Positions 16,718 through 25,400 of a stretch of 64,000 nt of DNA are shown piece by piece. The notes under the pieces are model-generated. The model saw nothing but the letters and a program-made list of their open reading frames with translations, had not been told where the DNA came from and did no database searches. Where the stretch lies: the NCBI GenBank assembly GCA_963791635.1, contig CAWBTC010000001.1:62001-126000 (forward strand), in the 5' to 3' direction. The DNA is from VFMC01 sp963791635 (GTDB taxonomy: Bacteria > Actinomycetota > Acidimicrobiia > Acidimicrobiales > Ilumatobacteraceae). A program made the translations under genes and the position numbers. Numbering within the stretch: position 1 is the stretch's first letter; each line of letters begins with the position of its first letter.

Positions 16718-18067
16718 GTGCCGCACGACCCGTGGTACCGGATGCGGCTCGCTGCGATGGGGGCGTGCACGATCGCATACCTCTGGTGGTCGCGCACCAA
16801 TGGCCTGGTGACAGATCGGATCTCGAGCGCCGTTGCAGTCGGGGTCTTCCTGGTGTGCGCATTCGTCGGCAAGCCGTGGCGTCGTTGGGGGCAGGTCGCC
16901 GTCGACGCCGCCTGCTACGCCTCGATGTGGTTCCTGTACGAGAGCACTCGTGGCGCGGCCGACGGTCTCGGGGTCACGCTGCAGCTGGACTCGGTACGTG
17001 CCATCGACCGGGCGCTGTTCCTCGGCATGCAGCCCACGGAATGGACGCAGCGGCAGTGGTACGTACCGGGCGCGGTGCAGTGGCACGACCAGGTGCTGTC
17101 GCTCGTGTACTACTCGCACTTCGTGGTGCCAGTGATGACCGTCGCGTCGGTGTGGGCGGTGAGCCGCACGATGTGGGTGCGCTACATGCGTCGCTTCGCC
17201 ACGGTCGTAGCGGCAGCGTGTGTGGTGTTCGTGCTGCTGCCCACCGTGCCGCCATGGATGGCGAGCGACGAGCGGTTCGGCTTCGGTGTGGGCGAACCCC
17301 TCGTGCGCCACGTTCGTCGCGGCGCGCTCGACCTCGGTTTCACCGGCTTCGTCCACGACTGGGGAGTGGCACTCGACTGGAGCAACGTCGTGGCCGCGAT
17401 GCCGTCCTTGCATGCGGCGTTCTCGTTGTTCGTCGTCGTGTTCTTCCTGCCGATGATCCGGTGGCGGTGGGCCCGCGTGGCGGTGTTCGCCTACCCCGTC
17501 GCGATGGCAGTGGCGCTGGTGTACTTCGCGGAGCACTGGGTGATCGATGTGCTGGCCGGTTGGGCGCTCGTGGCGGGCTCATTCGTTCTGTGGCACCGGA
17601 TGGAGCGCACCTACCGTGAGCGCAACCTCGTGGCCGCGACGGCAGCGCTCCCCGCACTCGCCCGTGCACTCGACCGGATCCACACCGACGAGCCGTCCGA
17701 TGCCCGCCCCGACATGCGGCGCGACCCTGAGGTGGTGCTCCTCGATCGCTCGGTGCTGCGCGCGCTCGTCGATGTCGACGACCCGCAGAACGCAGCAGCA
17801 GTCGCCCGCTACGCGGACCTCCTCGATCGATACCTCGACGACCAGGTGCGGCTCGTGGCGCGCCGGGACCACCTCGAGACGTTCGACCTCCGCTCCCGCC
17901 GCGGCGTGCTGGCACCGGTGCGACCAGTCCACCTGGCTGCCCAGCATCACCGTCAGGCCGCACGCCTGGATCTCCCGGCGGGGCCGCTCGGCGATTCACC
18001 AGACGACCGGCTCACGCTCGTGCTCGCACGTCGTGAGCGTGCCGGCCACCTCGTCGTCGTCGCCTGA
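16718..18067 (+). CDS. PAP2-superfamily membrane phosphatase or transferase with a C-terminal PIN-like domain
   Basis: The 449-residue protein has five to six membrane helices and the PAP2 signature AAMPSLHAAFS (about residue 228) followed by YFAEHWVIDVLAGW, as in inositol-phosphate transferase or AUR1-like members acting on lipid phosphates. After residue 335 a soluble domain begins that looks like a PIN nuclease fold: VVLLDRSVLRALVDVDDPQN with the first Asp, HLETFD with an acid residue, and a late DDRLTLVLARRERAGHLVV with the third. The start is uncertain. The GTG at 16718 has no ribosome site, while a leaderless ATG at 16606 opens MTVLPATSSDSGPFDSS in another frame, so the N-terminus may be frameshifted near 16700. 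Confidence 0.8.
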   Translation: MPHDPWYRMRLAAMGACTIAYLWWSRTNGLVTDRISSAVAVGVFLVCAFVGKPWRRWGQVAVDAACYASMWFLYESTRGAADGLGVTLQLDSVRAIDRALFLGMQPTEWTQRQWYVPGAVQWHDQVLSLVYYSHFVVPVMTVASVWAVSRTMWVRYMRRFATVVAAACVVFVLLPTVPPWMASDERFGFGVGEPLVRHVRRGALDLGFTGFVHDWGVALDWSNVVAAMPSLHAAFSLFVVVFFLPMIRWRWARVAVFAYPVAMAVALVYFAEHWVIDVLAGWALVAGSFVLWHRMERTYRERNLVAATAALPALARALDRIHTDEPSDARPDMRRDPEVVLLDRSVLRALVDVDDPQNAAAVARYADLLDRYLDDQVRLVARRDHLETFDLRSRRGVLAPVRPVHLAAQHHRQAARLDLPAGPLGDSPDDRLTLVLARRERAGHLVVVA

Positions 18068-18173
18068 TCCGATCAGGGAGACCGTTCGCCAGATCCCATC
18101 GCCTGATCCTGCGCTCACCGTCCCTGATCCATCACATCATCGATCCATCACACTTCGGTTGCAGGGTGACACC

Positions 18174-19445
18174 ATGTTGCTCGCCACCACCGCCCGCCTG
18201 TCCCCCGCGGCTGCACGGCTCGTGCGCCGTGTCGGGTTCGGGCTCCGGCCAGATCAGCTCGCCGACGTGGCGACGCTCGACGACCGCGGTGTGGCCGATT
18301 GGCTCCTCGACTCGCCGGCACCGCCCGACCCATGGGGTGACGAGTCGTACACGGTGGACCCCGACGACGACCCCGACGACGGCGGTGGCGCTCGGCGACG
18401 GAGCGCCCAGACCGCGATCTCGCGCTGGACCGATGCGATCGTCGCGTCCGATGCACCGCTGACCGATTGGATCACCTGGTGCTGGCACGGCCACTTCGTG
18501 AGCGCCCTGCCAGAGGTGAAGAGCCCTCAGCTGATGGTGGAACAGCTCCGCCTGTTCCGGTCACTCGGGCGCGGCTCGTTCCACGAGCTCACGGCCGCTG
18601 TCACCGTCGACCCGGCGATGCTGCTCTTCCTCGACGGAAACGATTCGACCGGTGCAGCGCCCAACGAGAACTACAGCCGCGAGCTCCTGGAGCTGTTCAC
18701 CCTCGGCCACGGCAACTACACCGAAGCCGACATCGCCGCCGGCGCGATCGCGCTGTCGGGATGGCGAGTGCAGCGCGACACCCGTGCATCGACGTTCGTC
18801 CCACGACGACACGACGACACCCCGCAGGTCTACCTCGGCAGTCAGGGTGTTCACGACGTCTCGACAGTGGTCGCCGCGATCAGCGCTCGACCGGAACTCG
18901 GTGCCAGCATCGCTCGCCATCTCGCCCGAAGGATCGTCGGCCCCGAGGTCGACGACTCGATCGTCGAGCTGGCGGCCGACGCGTTCCGGTCGAGCGACGG
19001 TTCGATCGAGGCGGTGCTGCGCGTGGTGCTCCTGGCCGTCGCGGACGGAGCCGACGGTGGCCCGGTTGTCACCTCACCGTTTCCGTGGTGGGTCGCGGCC
19101 CGCCGCGCCACCGGGGCCACCATCGATGATCGCCAGGCGTTCTCGCAGTTGAACGCGGCCGGACAGGTCCCGTGGTTCGCTCCCAACGTCAGCGGCTGGC
19201 CGTCAGGCAGCGCATGGGACAACGCGGCGAGCGTGGTGGCCCGGTTCGCCCTCGCGGTCGCGATCGCCAAGGCCACGTCGAGCGATGCCGTCGTGCTCAC
19301 GGTGACCGACCTCGACGAGCTCGGCGCGCTGCTCGGAATCGCAGGCACCTGGAGCGTGACCTCCCGAGAGGCGTTGGCGAGACTCGCCGACCGGCGCGCC
19401 CGGCTCGCGATCGCACTCACCACGCCCGAGTTCGTGAGCATCTGA
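18174..19445 (+). CDS. DUF1800 domain protein
   Basis: The 423-residue protein belongs to the DUF1800 family, often found beside DUF1501 proteins and thought to act in the envelope or secretion. Typical segments are ITWCWHGHFVSALPEVKSPQ, LFLDGNDSTGAAPNENYSRE with LLELFTLG after it, and APNVSGWPSGSAW near the C-terminus. The ATG at 18174 has a CAGGGTG ribosome site. No classical signal peptide is seen. The DUF1501 gene follows closely. The biochemical function of the family is not established. Confidence 0.85.
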   Translation: MLLATTARLSPAAARLVRRVGFGLRPDQLADVATLDDRGVADWLLDSPAPPDPWGDESYTVDPDDDPDDGGGARRRSAQTAISRWTDAIVASDAPLTDWITWCWHGHFVSALPEVKSPQLMVEQLRLFRSLGRGSFHELTAAVTVDPAMLLFLDGNDSTGAAPNENYSRELLELFTLGHGNYTEADIAAGAIALSGWRVQRDTRASTFVPRRHDDTPQVYLGSQGVHDVSTVVAAISARPELGASIARHLARRIVGPEVDDSIVELAADAFRSSDGSIEAVLRVVLLAVADGADGGPVVTSPFPWWVAARRATGATIDDRQAFSQLNAAGQVPWFAPNVSGWPSGSAWDNAASVVARFALAVAIAKATSSDAVVLTVTDLDELGALLGIAGTWSVTSREALARLADRRARLAIALTTPEFVSI

Positions 19446-19564
19446 CCAAGATCCGGAGCCCCACCGTGTCGACCCCGTTTCCTCCGCCCCCGCCCTCTCA
19501 TTCGGCCTGGACGGCGCTCCCACTCCCGCGGCTGCCCGAGGCCGTCACGCCAGGGAGGGCTCAC

Positions 19565-20914
19565 GTGTTGTCGCGTCGGACACTGCTGCTCGGCGCCGGT
19601 GGAACCGTGATCACCGCGGGTGGCGTCGCCGCTTGGTTCGCCTCGCGACCGACGGGTACGTCCACGACCACCGCACCGACCACCGCACCGGCCACCGCAC
19701 CGGCCACCGCACCGACGGCCGTCGGGGGCAACGTCACCAGCACGGCCCCGGTGGTGCCGGGCCCCACCTCGCCGGCTCCGGCTGTGCCTGTCGTCCCGGT
19801 GTCCGATCGGGTGCTCGTGGTCGTCCAGATGGGCGGGGGCAACGACGCCCTCAACACGCTCGTCCCCGTGACCGGCAGCTACCACGACGCTCGCCCGACG
19901 ATCGGCCTCGCCGATGACGCCTTGCTCGCACTCCCGGGCGACGTCGGCTACGGCCTGCACCCCGCGCTCGCCCCGCTCACACCCTCCCTCGACACAGGTC
20001 GGGTGGGCGTGGTGGCCGGCATCGGGTTCGAGCATCCCGACCGCAGCCACTTCGCTGCCCTCGACATGTGGTGGTCGGCCGCGCCCGGAGACACGTTCCG
20101 CACCGGTTGGCTCGGCCGATGGCTCGATGCGACCGCCGCCGCTCCCGGAGGCGAGCTCGACGTGCTGCGCGCCGTCGGCCTCGGCGGTGCCGTGCCGGCG
20201 TTACGAGCGGACCTGACCCAGGCGATCGGGGTGAACCAGATCGAACGGTTCGTGTTGCCCACCGACGACGACGCGGTGATCACGGCGTGGGCGTCGCTCG
20301 ATGCAGCACACACCTCGGCGCGCGAGGCCGCCGAGGCGTTCGCCGGGCTGTCACCGCGTGGCACGGCAGCAGGCTCTGCATCGACGCCGGCCGGCGCATC
20401 CCTCGGCTCCGGTGACACCGTGATCGACCGGCTGCGCGCAGCGGCCGAGCTGATCATCGCGGAGGCTGGCGTACGTGTGGTGCACGTGTCGATGAACGGC
20501 TTCGACACCCATGCTGGTCAGCTCGACAGGCACGAACTGCTGCTCGGCGAGCTCGCCTCGGGCATTGCGGCGTTCCAGCACCGACTCGCCGAGGCCGGCC
20601 AGTCGCACCGGGTGTTGCTCGTCACGACGAGCGAGTTCGGACGTCGCGTGACCGAGAACGGCAGCTCGGGCACCGACCACGGCAAGGCGGGGGTGCAGTT
20701 CGTGGTGGGCGACGCCGTGTCCACGGCCGGCACCGGCGTCGTGTTCGGCACGCTCGATCCTGGTGATCTCGTGGAGGGCGACCTCCGTCCGGTCGTCGAT
20801 CCTCGCTCGCTGTACGCGACCGCGCTCGACTGGGTCGGCGCCGATGCCGCCGGAGCGATCGCCGACGGTGTGCTGGGCGCGGCGTACGAACGCCTGCCGT
20901 TCGTGGTGCACTGA
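19565..20914 (+). CDS. DUF1501 protein with Tat-type signal
   Basis: The 449-residue protein is the DUF1501 (sulfatase-like fold) partner of the preceding DUF1800 protein. It begins with a twin-arginine-like signal (LSRRTLLLGAGGTVITAGG), so it is probably exported folded. A Thr/Ala/Pro linker follows, then QMGGGNDALNTLVPV, FEHPDRSHFAALDMWWSA, GFDTHAGQLDRHE and TTSEFGRRVTENGS, all family hallmarks. The GTG at 19565 follows a strong GGGAGGG site and places the signal at the N-terminus. A GTG at 19466 in the same frame would add 33 proline-rich residues. The linker is encoded by a 12-bp tandem repeat. Its role is unknown. Confidence 0.83.
   Translation: MLSRRTLLLGAGGTVITAGGVAAWFASRPTGTSTTTAPTTAPATAPATAPTAVGGNVTSTAPVVPGPTSPAPAVPVVPVSDRVLVVVQMGGGNDALNTLVPVTGSYHDARPTIGLADDALLALPGDVGYGLHPALAPLTPSLDTGRVGVVAGIGFEHPDRSHFAALDMWWSAAPGDTFRTGWLGRWLDATAAAPGGELDVLRAVGLGGAVPALRADLTQAIGVNQIERFVLPTDDDAVITAWASLDAAHTSAREAAEAFAGLSPRGTAAGSASTPAGASLGSGDTVIDRLRAAAELIIAEAGVRVVHVSMNGFDTHAGQLDRHELLLGELASGIAAFQHRLAEAGQSHRVLLVTTSEFGRRVTENGSSGTDHGKAGVQFVVGDAVSTAGTGVVFGTLDPGDLVEGDLRPVVDPRSLYATALDWVGADAAGAIADGVLGAAYERLPFVVH
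19668..19715 (+). repeat. 12-bp tandem repeat, 4 copies, in frame
   Basis: Units of ccaccgcaccgg, with a final a in the first and last copies, encode the Thr-Ala-Pro linker after the Tat signal of the DUF1501 protein. Confidence 0.9.
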
Positions 20915-20951
20915 GCGTCGTCCACGAGGCCGCGGTCGACACGGGCCATGG

Positions 20952-21677
20952 TCACTGCAGTCCCGCGTAGCTCCCGCCGTCGACGTGCATCTGGAGGCCG
21001 GTCACGAACTTCGCCTGCTCGCTGCACAAGAAGGTCACGATCGACCCGAAGTCGGTCGGGTCACCGATCGGCCCGAGACCCGAGGCATCGCCGTAGAGCT
21101 GGGTCACACGGTCGGTGGCGTGCAGGCCGGGCTGGACGCTGTTGACGGTGACGCCGTCGGCTGCGACCTCGCGGGCGACCGTCTTCAAGAAGCCGGTCAC
21201 GCCGGCGCGCGCCGTGTTCGACAGGATCAATGTCGGGATCGGCTGGCGAACCGAGACCGACGTGATCGCCACGAAGCGCCCCCACCGCTGCTCGCGCATC
21301 GCAGGGATCGCCGACGTGGCCATGCCCACCACACTCATGAGGCTCAGGTCGAGGGCAGCCCCATAGGCGTCGATCGATGTCGACTCGAACGTTCCGCCCG
21401 GCGGACCCCCGCCGTTGGCGACCACGATGTCCAGGCCCCCGAGCGCCTCGGAGGCCGCTGCCACGAAGGCGCAGCCACCCGCCGCGTCTGCGACGTCCTG
21501 GACGACGGCGATGCACCCGTTGCCGATCCGGGCTGCGGCATCGTCGATGCGGGCCCGGTCACGGCCGCAGATCACCACTCGTGCACCCTCGGCAGCGAGC
21601 GCTCGGGCAGAGGCGAAGCCGAGGCCGGCCGAGGCCGCAGCGACGCCAGCACGACGCCCGGTCAGTCCCAGATCCAT
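20952..21677 (-). CDS. SDR-family protein lacking the usual Tyr-x-x-x-Lys
   Basis: The 241-residue Rossmann protein belongs to the short-chain dehydrogenase/reductase family. The nucleotide loop is ASAGLGFASA, the adenine-side segment VICGRD, the central VVANGGGPPGG (in place of NNAG), and the serine region ITSVSV. Where classical SDRs have YxxxK, this protein reads ILSNTARAGVTGFLKTVARE, so both catalytic Tyr and Lys are missing. A known SDR subgroup shares this feature and its chemistry is unclear. The C-terminus GLQMHVDGGSYAGLQ is typical. The ATG at 21677 lies 8 nt behind TACCGT, so a leaderless transcript is likely. The FAD oxidoreductase gene is divergent. Confidence 0.87.
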   Translation of the reverse strand: MDLGLTGRRAGVAAASAGLGFASARALAAEGARVVICGRDRARIDDAAARIGNGCIAVVQDVADAAGGCAFVAAASEALGGLDIVVANGGGPPGGTFESTSIDAYGAALDLSLMSVVGMATSAIPAMREQRWGRFVAITSVSVRQPIPTLILSNTARAGVTGFLKTVAREVAADGVTVNSVQPGLHATDRVTQLYGDASGLGPIGDPTDFGSIVTFLCSEQAKFVTGLQMHVDGGSYAGLQ

Positions 21678-21685
21678 GGAGCCCG

Positions 21686-21691
21686 ACGGTA
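21686..21691 (-). promoter_or_regulatory. -10 box TACCGT of the SDR gene
   Basis: On the minus strand TACCGT is 8 nt from the ATG at 21677, a leaderless arrangement. Confidence 0.55.
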
Positions 21692-21716
21692 GCCGTCACC
21701 GGACCGTCGTGCCGAG

Positions 21717-21722
21717 TAGCCT
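21717..21722 (+). promoter_or_regulatory. Possible -10 box TAGCCT of the FAD oxidoreductase gene
   Basis: TAGCCT lies 40 nt before the ATG at 21763 and would give a leader of about 35 nt. It is the best -10 match on this strand in the 85-bp divergent gap. Confidence 0.35.
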
Positions 21723-21762
21723 CACGTCGAACGCCGCACAGAGCTGGTTGGTGATACTTCAC

Positions 21763-23196
21763 ATGGCGATCGAACACGACGAATCCGGCATCCGGGAGTT
21801 CCACCTGGATGCCATCGCCGATGCAGACCCCTATCCGTACTGGTACGAGGATGCCGACGAACCCGACAGCAATCCGACCCTGGTGCGGACCGAGACCTGC
21901 GATCTGTGCATCGTCGGCGGCGGCTACACCGGCTTGTGGACCGCACTGATCGCCAAAGAGCGTGACCCGAGCCGCGACGTGGTGCTGATCGATGCTCATG
22001 AGATCGGTTCGGCCGCGAGCGGCCGCAACGGCGGTTTCATGGAGTCGAGCCTCACCCACGGTGTGGCCAACGGCCAGGAGCGCTTCCCCGACGAACTCGC
22101 GCTGCTCGAAGAGCTGGGGTTGAAGAACCTCAACGACATCGAGGACGCGATCAAGCGGTACAACATCGACTGCGACTACGAGCGCACCGGTGTGATCGAC
22201 GTGGCCACCGAGTTCCATTCGGCGTCGTATCTGCCCGAGCTGCGTGACGACTTCACCCATCTGCGGTCTCTCGGCCAGAAGGTCGAGATCCTCGATGCCG
22301 AGGGCATGCGCCGGCAGGTCAACTCACCCACCTACACCGGTGGGTTGTGGCGCAAGGACCGGGCCGCGATCGTCGACCCCGCCCGTCTCGTGTGGGGCCT
22401 CAAGTCGGCGTGCATGTCGCTCGGCGTACGCATCTACGAAGACACCAAGGCCACATCGATCGAGAAGGACGGCGTGGGCGTGCTGATCAACACGCCGCTG
22501 GGTCGTGTGCGTGCCGGCAAGGTGGCGCTCGCGACGAACGCGTTCAGACCGTTGATGAAACGCATCGGCCACTTCGTCGCCCCGGTGTACGACTACTGCA
22601 TGGTCACGGAGCCGCTCAGCAACGCCCAGCTCGCCGAGATCGGCTGGACGAACCGCCAAGGACTCAGCGACATCGCCAACCAGTTCCACTACTACCGGCT
22701 CACCGAGGACAACCGGATCCTGTGGGGTGGCTACGACGCGATCTACTTCTGGCGCGGCAAGGTGAACGCCGAGCTGGAGAGTCGTCCCGAGACGTGGGCC
22801 AAGCTGAGCAAGCACTTCTTCGACACGTTCCCGCAGCTCGAGGGCGTGAAGTTCACACACATGTGGGGTGGCGCAATCGACACGTGCAGCCGCTTCTGCG
22901 TGTTCTGGGGTCAGGCCTGGCAGGGTCGGGTGGCCTACGCCCTCGGCTACACCGGCCTCGGTGTCGCCTCGTCGCGCTTCGGTGGTGAGGTGATGCTCGA
23001 CCTGCTCGACGGCAAGCGCTCGATGGCCACCCAGACCAAGTTCGTCCAGGAGAAACCGTTGCCCTTCCCACCAGAACCGTTCCGCTTCATCGGCATCCAG
23101 GCCACCCGCTGGTCACTCGACCGCGAAGACAAGACCGGCAAGCGCAACCTGTGGCTGCAGGGCCTCGACAGGTTCGGCCTGGGGTTCGACTCGTGA
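21763..23196 (+). CDS. FAD-dependent oxidoreductase (DAO family, amine-oxidase-like)
   Basis: The 477-residue flavoprotein belongs to the D-amino-acid-oxidase/GlpO-like family, close in layout to gamma-glutamylputrescine oxidase (PuuB-like). The FAD loop is CIVGGGYTGLWTALIAKE near residue 47, followed by VVLIDAHEIGSAASGRNGGF, the usual covalent-or-tight FAD contact. The C-terminal GYTGLGVASSRFGGEVMLDL closes the FAD site. An acidic N-terminal stretch with PYPYWYED resembles proteins that oxidise amines. The substrate is not certain. It overlaps the CoA-transferase gene by 4 nt (GTGA), so the two are probably used together. Confidence 0.85.
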   Translation: MAIEHDESGIREFHLDAIADADPYPYWYEDADEPDSNPTLVRTETCDLCIVGGGYTGLWTALIAKERDPSRDVVLIDAHEIGSAASGRNGGFMESSLTHGVANGQERFPDELALLEELGLKNLNDIEDAIKRYNIDCDYERTGVIDVATEFHSASYLPELRDDFTHLRSLGQKVEILDAEGMRRQVNSPTYTGGLWRKDRAAIVDPARLVWGLKSACMSLGVRIYEDTKATSIEKDGVGVLINTPLGRVRAGKVALATNAFRPLMKRIGHFVAPVYDYCMVTEPLSNAQLAEIGWTNRQGLSDIANQFHYYRLTEDNRILWGGYDAIYFWRGKVNAELESRPETWAKLSKHFFDTFPQLEGVKFTHMWGGAIDTCSRFCVFWGQAWQGRVAYALGYTGLGVASSRFGGEVMLDLLDGKRSMATQTKFVQEKPLPFPPEPFRFIGIQATRWSLDREDKTGKRNLWLQGLDRFGLGFDS

Positions 23197-24485
23197 GCGC
23201 CGCAAGCCTGCTGTCGGCCAAGCGCGTCACCGATCCGACCGCGTTCGTCGACCACCTCCACCCCGGCGCCGAGGTGATCGTGCCGATCGCGAATGGCGAG
23301 CCGGTGGAGCTGCTCGACGCGCTCGAGGCCAACGCCCAGCGCCTGTTCGGCACCTCGGTGCATCAGATGCACTCGTTGCGCGATCGGCCGATGATGCACG
23401 GCGCGCACGGCGATCGTCTCCGTCACGTGTCGTACTTCCTGTCACACATCACCCGGCCGCGCTTCCACGAAGGTCACATCGATCTCGTGCCGAACCACTT
23501 CTCCGAGGTCTACGACCTCATCATGAGGCGGGCCAAGCATCCCTACGTGATCGCCGCGGCAGCACCGCCCGACCAACACGGCAACTTCTCGCTCGGTGTG
23601 AGCGCGGACTACGCGGCCAGCTTCATCGGGCGTGCGCCGTTCTTCATCGAGGTCAACGACCGGATGCCACGCACCTCTGGGCGCAACCAGATCCACGTCT
23701 CGCAGATCGACGGCTACATCGAGACCAGCTACCCGCTGATCGAGGTGCCCCCCGCGGTGCCCTCCGACATCGACCGCCTCATCGGCGGCTTCGTCGCCGA
23801 GCGGGTGCGCAACGGCAGCACCTTCCAGGCAGGCATCGGTGCGATCCCGAACGCCGTCCTGGCGCACCTGAAGGACCACACCGACTTGGGCGTCCACACC
23901 GAACTGATCTCCGACGGCCTGATCGATCTGATCGAGGCCGGCGTGGTGAACGGCGTCAAGAAGGCGAACAATCGGCTGAAGGTGATCGGCACCTTCGCCC
24001 TCGGCACCCAGCGCCTGTACGACTTCATCCACGACAACCCGACGATCGAGATGTGGTCGGCCCGGTACGTGAACGATCCGCGGGTCATCTCGCGTGACGT
24101 CGACTTCGTCTCGATCAACGCCAGCCTCGCCGTCGACTTCCTCGGCCAGTGCGCCAGCGAGACGATCGGCGGCAAGTACTACTCGTCGTCCGGCGGACAG
24201 AGCGACTTCGCACGCGGAGCGGCCTACAGCCCGGGCGGTCAGAGCTTCGTCGTGCTGCAGAGCACGGCCAGAGACGACGAGCTGAGCCGCATCGTGCCGC
24301 AGCTGTCGCCCGGCGACGTGGTCACGACGGTGAAGAACACGGTGGACATGGTGGTGACCGAGTACGGCGTGGCCGAGCTGCGCGGTCGCACGATCCGTGA
24401 GCGCACGAAGGCCCTGATCTCCATCGCCCATCCCAGGTTCCGTGACGAGCTCACCGCCCACGCAAAGGCGCTCAACTACATCTGA
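23193..24485 (+). CDS. Acetyl-CoA hydrolase/transferase family protein (4-hydroxybutyrate CoA-transferase-like)
   Basis: The 430-residue enzyme moves CoA between carboxylic acids through a glutamyl-CoA thioester. The predicted catalytic Glu lies in GVHTELISDGL, and the substrate loops GIGAIPNAVLAHL and the C-terminal GGQSDFARGA and VTEYGVAELRG are diagnostic of the family (Cat1, 4-hydroxybutyrate CoA-transferase, acetyl-CoA hydrolase). The start GTG overlaps the stop of the FAD oxidoreductase. Together they could oxidise an amine or amino acid and activate the resulting acid, but the substrate is inference. A short TGGAC-CATCA-GTCCA inverted repeat lies downstream, between this gene and the convergent LLM gene. 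Confidence 0.87.
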   Translation: MSAASLLSAKRVTDPTAFVDHLHPGAEVIVPIANGEPVELLDALEANAQRLFGTSVHQMHSLRDRPMMHGAHGDRLRHVSYFLSHITRPRFHEGHIDLVPNHFSEVYDLIMRRAKHPYVIAAAAPPDQHGNFSLGVSADYAASFIGRAPFFIEVNDRMPRTSGRNQIHVSQIDGYIETSYPLIEVPPAVPSDIDRLIGGFVAERVRNGSTFQAGIGAIPNAVLAHLKDHTDLGVHTELISDGLIDLIEAGVVNGVKKANNRLKVIGTFALGTQRLYDFIHDNPTIEMWSARYVNDPRVISRDVDFVSINASLAVDFLGQCASETIGGKYYSSSGGQSDFARGAAYSPGGQSFVVLQSTARDDELSRIVPQLSPGDVVTTVKNTVDMVVTEYGVAELRGRTIRERTKALISIAHPRFRDELTAHAKALNYI

Positions 24486-24604
24486 CCTTCGCCGCACCTC
24501 GGCAGTGCGGGCAGCTCGTCGACCACCCTCTTTGGACCATCAGTCCACCCGGATCCGGAAGCAACACCGTCTGCAGCCGGGCGGACCGGGGCACTCGGCC
24601 GGTT

Positions 24605-25400
24605 TCAGTCGAAGAAGTGCTCGATCTCGTGAGCGTCGTGCGGGTTCAGACAGACGAGCACCAGCCGGTTCACCCCGAGCTCCGCCCACCTGCGACGTTC
24701 GGGGTGCCCGGGATCGGCGAGCGCCCGGTCCCACTCGGCCCACACCGACACGATCATCGGATCGTCCGCGCGGTCACTGGTTGCTCGAGCCTCGAGCGCG
24801 GCACCGATGACCGACGGCAGGTCCTCATGACTCCGGCGCACGTTGAAGCCATCGGTGCGCATCGCCGCGATCCGGGCGAGCGGGACGCTGTTGACACCGA
24901 GGAAGACCCTCGGCCGCGGGACGCGGCAGATGGAAGTCCGCGAACGTCGCCGGCCGCTCGTCGGCCCACATCTCGTCGAGCAAGTCGATCGCGTCGGCGA
25001 GGCGCTGATGTCGTGTCGCGATCGTCGGGGCGAGCTCGAGGCCGAGCGCCCGGTGTTCCGCCGACCAGGACGTGTTCGGCGCCGCGCCCGCGCCAAGGCC
25101 GAGGAGCAGCCGACCGTCGCTGATCGTCTGCACGCTCGCCGCTGCAGCCGCCATCACACCGGGATTGCGGTTGGCGATGTTCACCACGAGCGTGCCGATG
25201 CCGATCGTCGTGCTCGCGGCCGCCATCGCACCGAGCAACGTGAAGCACTCGAGCATGTCCGAGCCACCGCGCAGGAGGTTGCCAGCGAAGTGGTCGAACA
25301 CGAACGCGGTCTCGAACCCGGCACTCTCGGCCACGAGCACGCCGTCGCGGATCCGTTCCCACCGCTCCACCGCTGGGTTGAGCTGGATGTCGACGATCAT
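24605..25400 (-). pseudogene. Luciferase-like (LLM) flavin-dependent oxidoreductase, frameshifted
   Basis: The gene encodes a short LLM-class protein, a (beta/alpha)8 oxidoreductase that uses F420 or FMN. The upstream part reads MIVDIQLNPAVERW, SAGFETAFVFDHF, IGIGTLVVNIANRNPG and GRLLLGLGAGAAPN, all typical. After FHLPRPAA the frame breaks within 24911-24920, and the family sequence continues in another frame as RVFLGVNSVPLARIAAM to the stop at 24605. With one base corrected the protein is about 265 residues, slightly short for the family. Its ATG overlaps the stop of the glycogen debranching gene (ATGA), so translation is coupled. The break may be a sequencing error. Confidence 0.75.
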
